Below are positions 35,395 through 48,012 of a DNA stretch of 64,000 bases, one piece after another. Numbering within the stretch: the first letter of the stretch is position 1; each line of letters starts with the position of its first letter. Both the position numbers and the translations under genes were made by a program. Source of the DNA: Aquarana catesbeiana (Eukaryota; Chordata; Amphibia; Anura; Ranidae); contig NC_133327.1 of NCBI RefSeq assembly GCF_042186555.1, positions 103,871,853-103,935,852 on the forward strand, written 5' to 3'. A model generated the notes under the pieces. It saw only the letters and a program-made list of their open reading frames with translations, was not told the origin of the DNA and did no database searches.

Positions 35395-35539
35395 TACGGG
35401 CACAGACAACCTAAACACACACAGCGAGTGTGCGTACTTATGAAAATACCAGTTGCGATACACAAATTAGGTATCATTGAGATACTACTGGGAGTAATAC
35501 ATTTAGGGTCATTATTCATTATTAACTCCAAACTAACGA

Positions 35540-35880
35540 CCTGTAAAGGCTTACAAAGTATCACCTACCAATTTTGTGTATCATTGTTTTTGCCTTTCCC
35601 CATCACCCATGATTTTAAAGCTTGACATGCATGCATACAAAAAATTGGGTAATATATTGTATTTTTGTGCACTAAAATTAACAGAAAATATGGGTTGCAT
35701 AAACATTACTATATCATGTGACATACAACATTGCAACTACCACCATTTTAGTTTCCAGAGTCTCTGCTTTCAGAAAATCTGTATAGTTTGGAGCTTTCCA
35801 CTGATCCTCAGGTCTAAAGTGTGCATTTAAACATTTGTAAAAAATGCACAATTGGCCTGGCATTGAAAGGGTTAAAGCTA
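35540..35880 (+). repeat. Diverged copy of the 20340-20766 module
   Basis: It starts CCTGTAAAGGCTTACAAAG and has TTGTGCACTAAAATTAACA, CACCATTTTAG and GGCATTGAAAGGGTTAAAG in the same order as 20370-20766. Both ends are degraded. Confidence 0.5.
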
Positions 35881-36744
35881 TATGTGGTGTTTTAAAACAA
35901 TTAATGTTTTTCAAGGAAACATCCAGAGATTCACCATCTGGTCATCCTGGACACCAAGGATAAGGGCCTGGTATAGATTTTTAAGGGTGACCCCCCCTTG
36001 CAAAAAAAAAAAATAAAAAAAAAATAACTTGAGTTCCCCTCCACAAAATTGATATTAGACTCTTATAGGGGACTGGATTTGATTTTTTTTAGGGTGACCC
36101 TATGTAGAAAAAAAATGGCTCCCCCCCAATCTATATGGGACATTTATCCTAGATAGCAATCTGGTATGGATTTGTAAGGAGGATCCCATGCCAAAAAAGT
36201 GTGAGATCCCCCTCAAAATACACACCAGACCCTTATCTAAACATGCAGTCAGGAAAGGGAGGGGCAGTGAGTGTACACCCCCCTCCTCAACCATACCAAG
36301 CCATATGCCCTCAATATGGTAAGGGTGTTCCATATGACCAGACACCTTGTGCCCATGTTGATGGTGACAAGGGCCTTTTCCTTACATCCTTGGCCCAGTG
36401 AATATTGGGGTCGGGGGGGGGGACTTATCTAAACATGCAAGCCCCCTTTAAAATATTCACCCCACCTATGTGAATAAGTATAGCATACATACCCATTTGT
36501 ACTCATTCACAAAGAAAATATAGATAATAAGTAAACTGCTCAAAAAGTATTTTGTTAAAAAAAAAAGAAATCTATGCCTTATAGCCTCAGTTCATTACAA
36601 TCAAATCAATGGTAAAATTGCCAAATCCTGAGATTCTCTGAAAGCAGTAGCTTAGTTGGAAGGGCTTGGCGTGAAGATACTGTTAACTGAAGGGTATGTA
36701 ATTAAGGAGGGGTAATAGCTTTATGTACCATTTGTAATTGAAAG
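35881..36744. other. No gene; two related GGTATGGATTTxTAAGG blocks
   Basis: Blocks near 35969-36000, 36068-36100 and 36160-36240 contain CTGGTATGGATTTGTAAGG-like sequence, similar to the palindromic block at 38083-39030. G and A runs are present. Nothing coding. Confidence 0.4.
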
Positions 36745-37157
36745 TAGACATGGGCAGAACACCCCCCTGTTTGGTTCGCTGCAGAACTCCTGAACAGAGG
36801 GAAGTTCTAACCTGAACGGCGAACCCCATTTAAGTCTATGGGAGCCAAACAGGAAAAATCAAAAGCGCCCATTTTGAAGGCTTATATGCAAGTTATTGGC
36901 AATAAAAGGGGTATGGTGGTCTGGGTACTGCCCTCAGGGACATGTATCAATGCAAAACATTTTTTTTTTAAAGCAATCGTTTTTTTCAGGAGCAGTGATT
37001 TTAATGATGCTTAAAGTGCAGCAATAAAAATGAAAAATTCCTTGAAATTTAGTGCCTGGGGGGTCCTGTTAGTGTGCCTGTAAAGTGGTGCATTTGCAGC
37101 ATATATATATATAACATGCTGCAGGAAAAATGAAAAAAAAACCTAGTCAGATCCCAT

Positions 37158-37952
37158 TTAACTGCTTCCTGACCGCTGCACAATGATATACGTCGGCAGA
37201 ATGGCACGGGTGGTCAAAAGGGCATACTGTACGTCCCCTTTAAGAAGTGGAACTGTGCGCGGGTGCACGATGTCTGCCGGGTGCCTGCGATCATGTCACG
37301 GAGAGGTAGAATGAGGAGATGCCTTTGTAAACAAAGCATTTCACCGTTCTGCCTAGTGTCATGACAGAGATCACTTTTCTCTGTCATCAAGAGCAGTGAT
37401 CGATGTCATGTGTGTTGAAGCCAATCCCCCCACAGTTAGAATCACTCCCTAGGGCACACTTAACCCCTTCATCGCCCCCTAGTGGTTATCCCCTTCACTA
37501 CCAGTGTCATTTACACCGTAATCAGTGCATTTTTATAGCACTGATCACTGTATAAATGACAATGGTCCCAAAATAGTGTCAAAAGTGTCCGATGTGTCCG
37601 CCATAATGTCGCAGTCACGATAAAAATTGCAGATCACCGCCATTACTAATAAAAAATAATTATAATAAAAATACCATAAAACTATCCCCTATTTTGTATA
37701 TATAAAATATAAAATATTGCTTTTCTTTAAAAATTGTCGCTCTTTTTTTGTTTATAGCGCAAAAAATAAAAACCGCAGAGACGATCAAATACCACCAAAA
37801 GAAAGCCCTATTTGTGGGGAAAAAGGGCGTCAATTTTGTTTGGGTACAGTAGTGTCGACCGCGCAATTGTCAGTTAAAGCAATGCAGTGCTGAATCGAAA
37901 AAAGTGCTCTGGTCAGGAAGGGGACAAATCCTTCTGGGGCTGAAGCGGTTAA
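37158..37952 (+). mobile_element. piggyBac-like non-autonomous element (795 bp)
   Basis: TTAA to TTAA, with TTAACTGCTTCCTGACCG at the left and GGGGCTGAAGCGGTTAA at the right. It contains the conserved right-end module. The left part contains ACTTAACCCCTTCATCGCC and GTGTCCGATGTGTCCGCC, also found at 11940. No transposase. Confidence 0.8.
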
Positions 37953-38082
37953 AATGACTCGCGGTTACAAATACCGCCACCCAGCTAATGAAAAAATAAA
38001 GAAAAAAACAGCGTGCCCCCCTCCCCCAGTCCATACCAGCCCCTGTGGGTCTGGTATGGATTTTAAGGGGAACCCCATGGCA

Positions 38083-39030
38083 AAATTTTAAAAAATTGGC
38101 TTGGGGTCCCCCCCAAATCCATACCAGACCCTTATCTGGGCATGAAGCCTGGCAGGTCAGGAACCATCCGGACCCATACCAGGCCACATGCCCTCCTAAA
38201 ACATACCAGTCCACATGGGGAGGGTGAGTGCTTTGGGGCAAAGGGGCTCTGCTCCCCCCACCCCAAAGCACCTTGTCCCCATGTTTATGAGGACAAGGGC
38301 CCCATCCCCAGAACCATGGCTGGTGGTTTTGGGGGTCTGCGGGCTGGGGGCTTATCAGAATCTGGAAGCTCCGTTTAACAAGGGGGCCAACAGATCCAAC
38401 CCCCCATGTGAATGAGTATCGGTTCATAGTACCCCTACCCATTCACCAAAAAAGTGTCAAAAAGTAATAAAAACAAGAGATATGTTTTTGACAAATCCTT
38501 TATTAAAAAATAAAAATTATGTCCCTCAAAAAAAAAGCTCCACCTTCTGGGATGGCTGCTCGCCGCATGCCTCCTCTGTGCTTTGACAGTTCTTATATAG
38601 GTAAGGGGCGGGGCCACCTGGTTATGTCACCTGGTGGCACCACCCCCTGCTGAAGTCACAGACTTTATTTTTATTTTTCGGGCTGGCGGTGCGTCGGGCA
38701 GCATGATTGACGATGGAGTTACATTGAGGGACACTATTTTTTATTTTTTAATAAAGGATTTGTCAAAGACTTGTCTTTTGTTTTTATTACTTTTGACACT
38801 TTTTGGTGAATGGGTAGGGGTACTATGTACTCATTCACATAGGGGGGGACCGGGACCTGGGGGCCCCCTTGTCAAAGCCCCCTCACCCGCAGACCCCCAC
38901 AACCACTGGCCATGTGGGAATGTGGCCTGGTTTGGTTTGGGGGGTGATTGCACATCTTCCCCCTTTCCTGACCTGCCAGGCTGCATGCCCAGATAAGGGT
39001 CTGGTATGGATTTTGGGGGGATCCCATGCA
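38083..39030. repeat. Long imperfect palindrome
   Basis: The left arm carries ATACCAGACCCTTATCTGGG, then GCCTGGCAGGTCAGG, then CACCAAAAAAGTGTCAAAAA and TGACAAATCCTTTATTAAAA. The right arm carries all four in inverted order (about 38735-39015). The centre is near 38630. The outer parts differ by insertions. It could be a fold-back element or two head-to-head copies of one repeat. Confidence 0.75.
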
Positions 39031-39120
39031 TTTTCTTTTTATTTTTTATTCAGCTGCCAGCAAGGAAACCCATTGACAGCTGATGACTCATCAGTTGTTA
39101 AGGCTTCCGGGTCCTGCTCC

Positions 39121-39691
39121 TTAAAGTTGAGTTTCACCCAGAAATTGAACTTCTGCTGATCTGGTTCCTCCCCCCCCTCCGGTGTCACATTTGGCACTTT
39201 TCAGGGTGGAGCAGATACCTGTCTAATCCAGGTATTTGCTCTCATTTCCGGCAAAAGATCGCCGCAGTATCCGCGGTGATCTACGCCATGTCTAGCCCGT
39301 CCTCCATTCCCCCCGCTGTCTTCTGGGAGACACACAGGTCCCAGAAGACAGCAGGGACCAGTCAGAACATGCAACGCGACTCGTGCATGCGCAGTAGGGA
39401 AACAGGCTGTGAAGCCGCAAGGCTTCACTTCCTGATTCCCTTACTTAAGATGCCAGTGCCTCCACCCGGAGCCGTGGGACGGGTTGGCTTCAGGTGAGGA
39501 CATTGTGGCTTCACTTCCTGATTCCCTTACTTAAGATGCCGGCGCCTCCACCTGGAGCCATGGGATGGGTCATCTTCAGGTGAGGACATTGCGGGCGCCC
39601 TGGACAGGTAAGTGTCCTTATTAAAAGTCAGCAGCTGCAGTATTTGTAGCTGCTGACTTTTAATTTTTTTGCTGGAGGAACTCCGCTTTAA
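39121..39691. mobile_element. TTAA MITE with internal tandem duplication
   Basis: TTAAAGTTGAGTTTCACCC at the left and GGAACTCCGCTTTAA at the right. A self-complementary AGTCAGCAGCTGCAG/CTGCTGACT hairpin lies near the right end. An 86-bp unit from GGCTTCACTTCCTGATTCC is repeated at about 39419-39504 and 39505-39592 with few changes. Its right part recurs at 16740-16866. Confidence 0.65.
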
Positions 39692-39890
39692 CAACCAGCT
39701 TACACTGCTCCCTGATTGGGCAAAGCTTTGCCCATCCAGGGAGCAGAATGCACTGTGCAGTGCTCAGTGCATTGCAGGGTGTTCAGCGGGGCGAACAGCC
39801 TGCAAATTTAGGTGTTCGGCGAACAGCCAAACAGGCAAATGCTCGGACCGAACTGAAAGTTCTAAAAAACACCCACATTTCGGCCATGCC

Positions 39891-40894
39891 CACATTTGAC
39901 TCACCATTGGCCTTTTGCCTTGTGCTCCAGATCAATCTCAATCCCAGCAATGCCACTGTAGCTACCTTTATGTTTTCCTTTTTTTACTTCATTTTTATTT
40001 ATTACAAACTTGTGAGCAGCAGCAATCCCAGTTTCTGCTGATTAGTATTTTCTTCTCTAGTCACTGACTTTTGTGTGAGTTTCTTTGAAACTGAAGGACG
40101 TGTAGAATGCATGAATGGGCTTCAGTCTTTTCATCTTCATCTCTTCATAGTAGCAGACAATTGCAACAATTTATTAACATTAGCATTTTGTTATCTTTTT
40201 AATTATGTTTTTCTAACACCTCACAAATGACATCATAAATTTTTATTGAAACCCCTATTTTATTGCCAGTTTTCTCTTGATTTATGCTGGTAAAGGTAAG
40301 ATGTGGGCTAAATGATTGGCTATTATAGATAAGGTGATGATGTGAATCCTATTTGCAGTAGAATTGTGGAGGGAAGCATGCAATATATAAGAGCCACTGG
40401 AGCTTAGCATTTAATTCTCAGACTTTTAATACCACATGTGACCCAGTCTTAACCCTTACAAACATTATTTATGAACCTGACCACTTGAACATTTATATAC
40501 ATAAGCTGCTGGGGCAAAAGTGACAATAGATTCATATTCACTGTTATCTTACATTTCATATTCATTAGAGTGTGTTATAATTTTTCACTGTTTTCTTTAA
40601 AGAAAACCCTAGACAAAACACACAATTCAGAAATAATTCTGTATTGTGAACGCTAGCACTGCCTTTGCCAAATTTCTATTTTCAAATGTGCTGCTTGCCA
40701 TGTAACTAATGAATTCTTAGGGGAGAAATTACTGCCTGTCCAACACTTCATTCTGAATTAAAGGTATTATTAAGAGTATGGTCCTACCTTTACTGCTATT
40801 ATTTGTTATTCTCCTTGGAAGGCTTTAAAGAGAAATTAGGAAATGACTAGGAAATTATTTGATTCAGCCACAAGAGCATTAGTATTATTGGCAC
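39891..40894. other. No gene recognised
   Basis: About 1 kb of AT-rich sequence, with chance frames only. Confidence 0.35.
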
Positions 40895-41153
40895 TAGGGA
40901 TGGACGAACGGTTCAGCCTGAACTTTCTTTGTTTGGTTGTTCGGCAAACAGCCCGAACAAACGGGTCATTTGACCGTTTGTTTGGCCCCCCGAACCAACC
41001 ACAATGCATTGCAGCACTGAACAGGGCATTGCAAGCCCTGATTGGCTGAAGCAGTTAAAACTTCAGCCAATCAGGGCACAGAGCACTGTCAGAGTCATGA
41101 TTGGACACTGCCATCATGACTTTATCCAATCATGGCTTATTCCCACCCCACAG

Positions 41154-41161
41154 TATAAAAG
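41154..41161 (+). promoter_or_regulatory. TATA-like box of the hAT element
   Basis: TATAAAAG lies about 260 bp inside the left end, ahead of the minisatellite and the transposase. Position and orientation suit a promoter for the transposase. Start-site evidence is absent. Confidence 0.4.
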
Positions 41162-41830
41162 TATTCTTTCAAAGCAGCTATTTTCAGTGTGATTTCGATG
41201 TGTAAAGAGATAGAACAGGGCTCTGTTATGTGCTATCAGTTAGTTAGTGTGCTATACTGTGCTATTTTGCTTCAATTGTCAGTGTAGAATATTAGTTTAG
41301 TGTCAGTCTAGGGATAGTGTGAGTGTAGTGAGGAGGACCATCATTCAGCTTTTCATAGTGTGCAGCTAGAGTAGGGACAGATCAGATAGCTTCACTGTAG
41401 TGTAGTGAGATTGTGTCATTCATACATGCATTAGTGTGGAGTAGGGACAGCTCATATAGTTTCAATGTAGTGTAGTGAGACCGTGTCAGTAATTTTGACA
41501 TTAGTGTATAGCTAGAGTAGGGACAGTTCAGATAGCTTTAGTGTAGTGACGGTTGAACACTGTCTATTTGATTGCGTTACTGCCAGTTTAACACCATTTA
41601 CTTCTGTGTGCTTTACTGCCAGTTTAACATCTATCATTTTGCGTGACTTACTGCCAGTTTAACGCCATATAGTTCTGTGTGCGTTACAGCCAGTTTAACG
41701 CCATATAGGTTTGCGTGCTTTACTGCAAGTTTAACGTTATATAGTTTTGTGTGCATTGCTACCAGTTTAATGCCATATAGTTTTGTGTGTTACTGCCAGT
41801 TTAATGCCATATAGTTCTTGTGCGTTACTG

Positions 41831-44598
41831 TCAGTTTAATGCCATATAGTTTTGCCTACGTTACTGCCAGTTTAACACCATATAGTTCTGTGTGCGTTAC
41901 TGCCAGTTTAAAACCATATAGTTCTGTGTGCATTACTGCCAGTTTAATGCCATATAGGTTTGCGTGTGTTACTGCAAGTTTAACGCCATATAGTTTTGTG
42001 TGCGTTACTACCAGTTTAGTGCCATATAGTTTTGTGTGTTACTGCCAGTTTAACGCCATATAGTTCTTGTGCGTTACTGCCAGTTTAATGTCATATAGTT
42101 TTGCATGCGTTACTGCCAGTTTAACGCCATATAGGTTTGCGTGTGTTACTGCAAGTTTAACGCCATATCGTTTTGTGTGCGTTACTACCAGTTTAATGCC
42201 ATATAGCTTTGTGTGTTACTGCCAGTTTAATGCCATATTGTTTTGTGTGCGTTACTACCAGTTTAATGCCATATAGCTTTGTGTGTTACTGCCAGTTTAA
42301 CGCCATATAGTTTTGTGCGTTACTGCCAGTTTAACACCATATAGTTTTGCGTGCGTTACTGCCAGTTTAACGCCATATAGTTCTCTGTGCGTTACTGCCA
42401 GTTTAACGCCATATAGTTCTCTGTGCGTTACTGCCAGTTTAACGCCATGTAGTTTTGCATGTGTTACTGCCAGTTTAACGCCATATAGTTCTGTGTGTGT
42501 TACTGCCAGTTTAACTCCATATAGTTTTGTGCGTTACTGCCAGTTTAACGCCATATAGTTCTGTGTGCATTACTGCCAGTTTAATGCCATAAAATTTTGC
42601 ATGCGTTACTGCCAGTTTAATGCCATATAATTCTGTGTGTGTTACTGCCAGTTTAACGCCATATAGTTTTGTGCATTACTGGCAATTTAACGCCATATAG
42701 TTTTGTGCGTTACTGCCAGTTTAACGCCATATAGTTCTGTGTGCATTACTGACAGTTTAATGCCATATTGTTTTGTAAGTTACTGCCAGTTTAACGCCAT
42801 ATAGTTCTGTGTGCGTTACTGCCAGTTTAACGCCATATAGTTTTGCAAACGTTACTGCCAGTTTAACGCCATATCGTTTTGTATGCGTTACTGCCAGTTT
42901 AACGTCATATCGTTATGTGTGCGTTACTGCCAGTTTAACACCATATAGTTTTGTGTGCGTTACTGCCAGTTTAACACCATATAGTTTTGTGCGTTACTGG
43001 CAGTTTAATGCCATATAGCTTTGCATGCATTACTGCCAGTTTAATGTCATATAGTTCTGTGTGCATTACTGCCAGTTTAACGCCATATAGTTTTGCGTGC
43101 GTTGCTGCCAGTTTAACGTCATATAGTTTTATGCATTACTGCCAGTTTAACGCCATATCGTTTTGTGCATTACTGCCAGTTTAACGCCAAATAGTTCTGT
43201 GTGCGTCACTGCCAGTTTAACGCCATATTGTTTTGTGTGCGTTACTGCCAGTTTAACATCATATTGTTTTGTGTGCGTTACTGCCAGTTTAACGCCATAT
43301 CGTTTTGCGTGCATTACTGCCAGTTTAACGGCATATAGTTTTGTGTGCGTTACTACCAGTTTAATGCCATATAGTTTTGTGCATTACTGCCAGTTTAACG
43401 CCATATAGTTCTTGTGCGTTAGTGTCAGTTTAAGCCATATAGTTCTTGTGCGTTACTGTCAGTTTAATGCCATATAGTTTTGCATACGTTACTGCCAGTT
43501 TAACACCATATAGTTCTCTGTGCATTACTGCCAGTTTAACGTCATATAGTTCTTTGTGTGTTACTGCCAGTTTAATGCCATATAGTTTTGTGTGCATTAC
43601 TACCAGTTTAATGCCATATAGTTTTGTGTGTTACTGCCAGTTTAACGCCATATAGTTCTTGTGCGTTACTGCCAGTTTAACGCCATATAGTTTTGCATGC
43701 GTTACTGCCAGTTTAACACCATATAATTCTCTGTGCGTTACTGCCATTTTAACACCATATAGTTCTCTGTGCGTTACTGCGAGTCTAACGCCATATAGTT
43801 CTGTGTGTGTCACTGCCAGTTTAATGCCATGTAGTTTTGCGTGCGTTACTGCCAGTTTAATGCTATATAGTTCTGTATGCGTTACTGCCAGTTTAACTCC
43901 ATATAGTTTTGCATGCGTTACTGCCAGTTTAACGCCATATAATTCTCTGTGCGTTACTGCCATTTTAACGCCATATAGTTCTCTGTGCGTTACTGCCAGT
44001 CTAATGCCATATAGTTCTGTGTGTGTCACTGCCAGTTTAATGCCATGTAGTTTTGCGTGCGTTACTGCCAGTTTAATGCTATATAGTTCTGTATGCGTTA
44101 CTGCCAGTTTAACTCCATATAGTTTTGTGCGTTACTGCCAGTTTAACGCCATATAGTTCTATGTGCGTTACTGCCAGTTTAATGCCATATAATTTTGTGT
44201 GTGTTACTGACAGTTTAATGCCATATAGTTCTGTGTGCATTACTGCCAGTTTAACGCCATATAGTTTTGTGCATTACTGCCAATTTAACTCCATATAGTT
44301 TTGTGCGTTACTGCCAGTTTAACGCCATATAGTTCTGTGTGCGTTACTGACAGTTTAACACCATATAGTTTTGTACGTTAATTCCAGTTTAACACCATAT
44401 AGTTCTGTGTGCGTTACTGCCAGTTTAACGCCATTTAGTTTTGCATGCGTTACTGCCAGTTTTTATACCATATCGTTTTGTGTGCATTACTGCCAGTTTA
44501 ACGCCATATCGTTTTGCGTGCGTTACTGCCAGTTTAACGCCATATAGTTTTGTGTGCATTACTGCCAGTTTAACACCATATAGTTTTTTGCGTTAATG
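41831..44598. repeat. Higher-order repeat, copy 1 (2768 bp)
   Basis: The order of unit variants in this block is repeated at a constant offset of 2768 bp (for example 42067/44835, 42809/45577, 43446/46214, 43659/46427). Only scattered substitutions separate the copies. The copy ends with the unusual TAGTTTTTTGCGTTAATGGC unit. Confidence 0.9.
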
Positions 44599-47366
44599 GC
44601 AGTTTAATGCCATATAGTTTTGCCTACGTTACTGCCAGTTTAACACCATATAGTTCTGTGTGCGTTACTGCCAGTTTAAAACCATATAGTTCTGTGTGCA
44701 TTACTGCCAGTTTAATGCCATATAGGTTTGCGTGTGTTACTGCAAGTTTAACGCCATATAGTTTTGTGTGCGTTACTACCAGTTTAGTGCCATATAGTTT
44801 TGTGTGTTACTGCCAGTTTAACGCCATATAGTTCTTGTGCGTTACTGCCAGTTTAATGTCATATAGTTTTGCATGCGTTACTGCCAGTTTAACGCCATAT
44901 AGGTTTGCGTGTGTTACTGCAAGTTTAACGCCATATCGTTTTGTGTGCGTTACTACCAGTTTAATGCCATATAGCTTTGTGTGTTACTGCCAGTTTAACG
45001 CCATATTGTTTTGTGTGCGTTACTACCAGTTTAATGCCATATAGCTTTGTGTGTTACTGCCAGTTTAACGCCATATAGTTTTGTGCGTTACTGCCAGTTT
45101 AACACCATATAGTTTTGCGTGCGTTACTGCCAGTTTAACGCCATATAGTTCTCTGTGCGTTACTGCCAGTTTAACGCCATATAGTTCTCTGTGCGTTACT
45201 GCCAGTTTAACACCATGTAGTTTTGCATGTGTTACTGCCAGTTTAACGCCATATAGTTCTGTGTGTGTTACTGCCAGTTTAACTCCATATAGTTTTGTGC
45301 GTTACTGCCAGTTTAGCGCCGTATAGTTCTGTGTGCATTACTGCCAGTTTAATGCCATAAAATTTTGCATGCGTTACTGCCAGTTTAATGCCATATAATT
45401 CTGTGTGTGTTACTGCCAGTTTAACGCCATATAGTTTTGTGCATTACTGGCAATTTAACGCCATATAGTTTTGTGCGTTACTGCCAGTTTAACGCCATAT
45501 AGTTCTGTGTGCATTACTGACAGTTTAATGCCATATTGTTTTGTAAGTTACTGCCAGTTTAACGCCATATAGTTCTGTGTGCGTTACTGCCAGTTTAACG
45601 CCATATAGTTTTGCAAACGTTACTGCCAGTTTAACGCCATATCGTTTTGTATGCGTTACTGCCAGTTTAACGTCATATCGTTATGTGTGCGTTACTGCCA
45701 GTTTAACACCATATAGTTTTGTGTGCGTTACTGCCAGTTTAACACCATATAGTTTTGTGCGTTACTGGCAGTTTAATGCCATATAGCTTTGCATGCATTA
45801 CTGCCAGTTTAATGTCATATAGTTCTGTGTGCATTACTGCCAGTTTAACGCCATATAGTTTTGCGTGCGTTGCTGCCAGTTTAACGTCATATAGTTTTAT
45901 GCATTACTGCCAGTTTAACGCCATATCGTTTTGTGCATTACTGCCAGTTTAACGCCAAATAGTTCTGTGTGCGTCACTGCCAGTTTAACGCCATATTGTT
46001 TTGTGTGCGTTACTGCCAGTTTAACATCATATTGTTTTGTGTGCGTTACTGCCAGTTTAACGCCATATCGTTTCGCGTGCATTACTGCCAGTTTAACGGC
46101 ATATAGTTTTGTGTGCGTTACTACCAGTTTAATGCCATATAGTTTTGTGCATTACTGCCAGTTTAACGCCATATAGTTCTTGTGCGTTAGTGTCAGTTTA
46201 AGCCATATAGTTCTTGTGCGTTACTGTCAGTTTAATGCCATATAGTTTTGCATACGTTACTGCCAGTTTAACACCATATAGTTCTCTGTGCATTACTGCC
46301 AGTTTAACGTCATATAGTTCTTTGTGTGTTACTGCCAGTTTAACGCCATATAGTTTTGTGTGCATTACTACCAGTTTAATGCCATATAGTTTTGTGTGTT
46401 ACTGCCAGTTTAACGCCATATAGTTCTTGTGCGTTACTGCCAGTTTAACGCCATATAGTTTTGCATGCGTTACTGCCAGTTTAACACTATATAATTCTCT
46501 GTGCGTTACTGCCATTTTAACACCATATAGTTCTCTGTGCGTTACTGCGAGTCTAACGCCATATAGTTCTGTGTGTGTCACTGCCAGTTTAATGCCATGT
46601 AGTTTTGCGTGCGTTACTGCCAGTTTAATGCTATATAGTTCTGTATGCGTTACTGCCAGTTTAACTCCATATAGTTTTGCATGCGTTACTGCCAGTTTAA
46701 CGCCATATAATTCTCTGTGCGTTACTGCCATTTTAACGCCATATAGTTCTCTGTGCGTTACTGCCAGTCTAATGCCATATAGTTCTGTGTGTGTCACTGC
46801 CAGTTTAATGCCATGTAGTTTTGCGTGCGTTACTGCCAGTTTAATGCTATATAGTTCTGTATGCGTTACTGCCAGTTTAACTCCATATAGTTTTGTGCGT
46901 TACTGCCAGTTTAACGCCATATAGTTCTATGTGCGTTACTGCCAGTTTAATGCCATATAATTTTGTGTGTGTTACTGACAGTTTAATGCCATATAGTTCT
47001 GTGTGCATTACTGCCAGTTTAACGCCATATAGTTTTGTGCATTACTTCCAATTTAACTCCATATTGTTTTGTGCGTTACTGCCAGTTTAACGCCATATAG
47101 TTCTGTGTGCGTTACTGACAGTTTAACACCATATAGTTTTGTACGTTAATTCCAGTTTAACACCATATAGTTCTGTGTGCGTTACTGCCAGTTTAACGCC
47201 ATTTAGTTTTGCATGCGTTACTGCCAGTTTTTATACCATATCGTTTTGTGTGCGTTACTGCCAGTTTAACGCCATATCGTTTTGCGTGCGTTACTGCCAG
47301 TTTAACGCCATATAGTTTTGTGTGCATTACTGCCAGTTTAACACCATATAGTTTTTTGCGTTAATG
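44599..47366. repeat. Higher-order repeat, copy 2 (2768 bp)
   Basis: The second copy of the block above, ending with the same unusual TTTTTTGCGTTAATGGC unit near 47350-47366. The rarity of differences implies a recent duplication, or an assembly duplication. Confidence 0.9.
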
Positions 47367-48012
47367 GCAGTTTAATGCCATATAGCTTTGCGTGCATTAC
47401 TGCCAGTTTAACGTCATATAGTTCTGTGTGCATTACTGCCAGTTTAATGCCATATAGTTTTGAATGCGTTACTGCCAGTTTAACGCCATATAGTTTTGTG
47501 CATTATTGTCAGTTTAACGCCATATAGTTTTGTGCGTTACTGCAAGTTTAACACCATATAGTTCTGTGTGCGTCACTGCCAGTTTAACGCCATATTGTTT
47601 TGTGTGCGTTACTGCCAGTTTAATGCCATATTGTTTTGTATGTGTTACTGCCAGTTTAACGCCATATCGTTTTGCGTGCGTTACTGACAGTTTAACGCCA
47701 TATAATTCTGTGTGTGTTTCTGCCAGTTTAGCACCATATAGCTGTACATGCATTACTGCCAGTTTAATGCCATATAGTTCTGTGTGCTTTACTGCCAGTT
47801 TAACGCAATATAGTTCTGTGCATCACTATACGTTTGGCGCATTATATTGCAGTATATTATAGTGTATCTGTGCAGTGTGTCTGTGTATTGTGAGTACTTA
47901 AAGTGCACCAAACACCTCTTTATTCTCTTTACATTGATTAAAGTGCATCTACATCAAGATTTCAACTTCTTTTTTACATTTGCTTATAAGCACCGCTCCC
48001 TCCCTCCCAATA

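Larger units (their letters stand above)
36745..39890. mobile_element. Composite GAAC-rich hAT-like region
   Basis: The left start TAGACATGGGCAGAAC is followed by TGAACAGAGGGAAGTTC and by TTATATGCAAGTTATTGGC, which matches the nested hAT fold-back at 52.2-53.2 kb. The right side (39780-39890) carries GTTCGGCGAACAGCC and CGGACCGAACTGAAAGTTC, the kind of sequence expected at the opposite end. In between lie a TTAA element, a large palindrome and a TTAA MITE. No 8-bp duplication could be matched, so the outer boundaries are tentative. Confidence 0.45.
41560..47835. repeat. 6.3-kb minisatellite of ~36-bp units
   Basis: The unit is CGTTACTGCCAGTTTAACGC followed by CATATAGTTTTGTGTG. Common variants are ATACC/ATGCC for ACGCC, TCTGTG or TCTCTG for TTTGTG, and shortened units lacking TG (34 bp) or more. 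By length there are about 170-180 units. Units of 36 bp preserve a reading frame with a 12-residue period (CVTASLTPYSFA) and the shortened units shift it, so the many frames of 65-165 codons on both strands are artefacts. The array lies between the TATA-like box and the transposase start, where a leader would be. Confidence 0.95.

Noticed and set aside
37870..38442. 190-codon minus-strand frame
   Set aside because: Spans a TTAA element end and one palindrome arm; Gly/Pro/Trp-rich without a domain.
43631..44156. Open frames of 132 and 165 codons on opposite strands
   Set aside because: Produced by the 36-bp repeat period. They occur again identically 2768 bp later and shift where units are 34 bp.
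41560..47835. CRISPR-like array (regular ~36-bp repeats)
   Set aside because: Units are contiguous with no unique spacers, and the surroundings are eukaryotic transposons.
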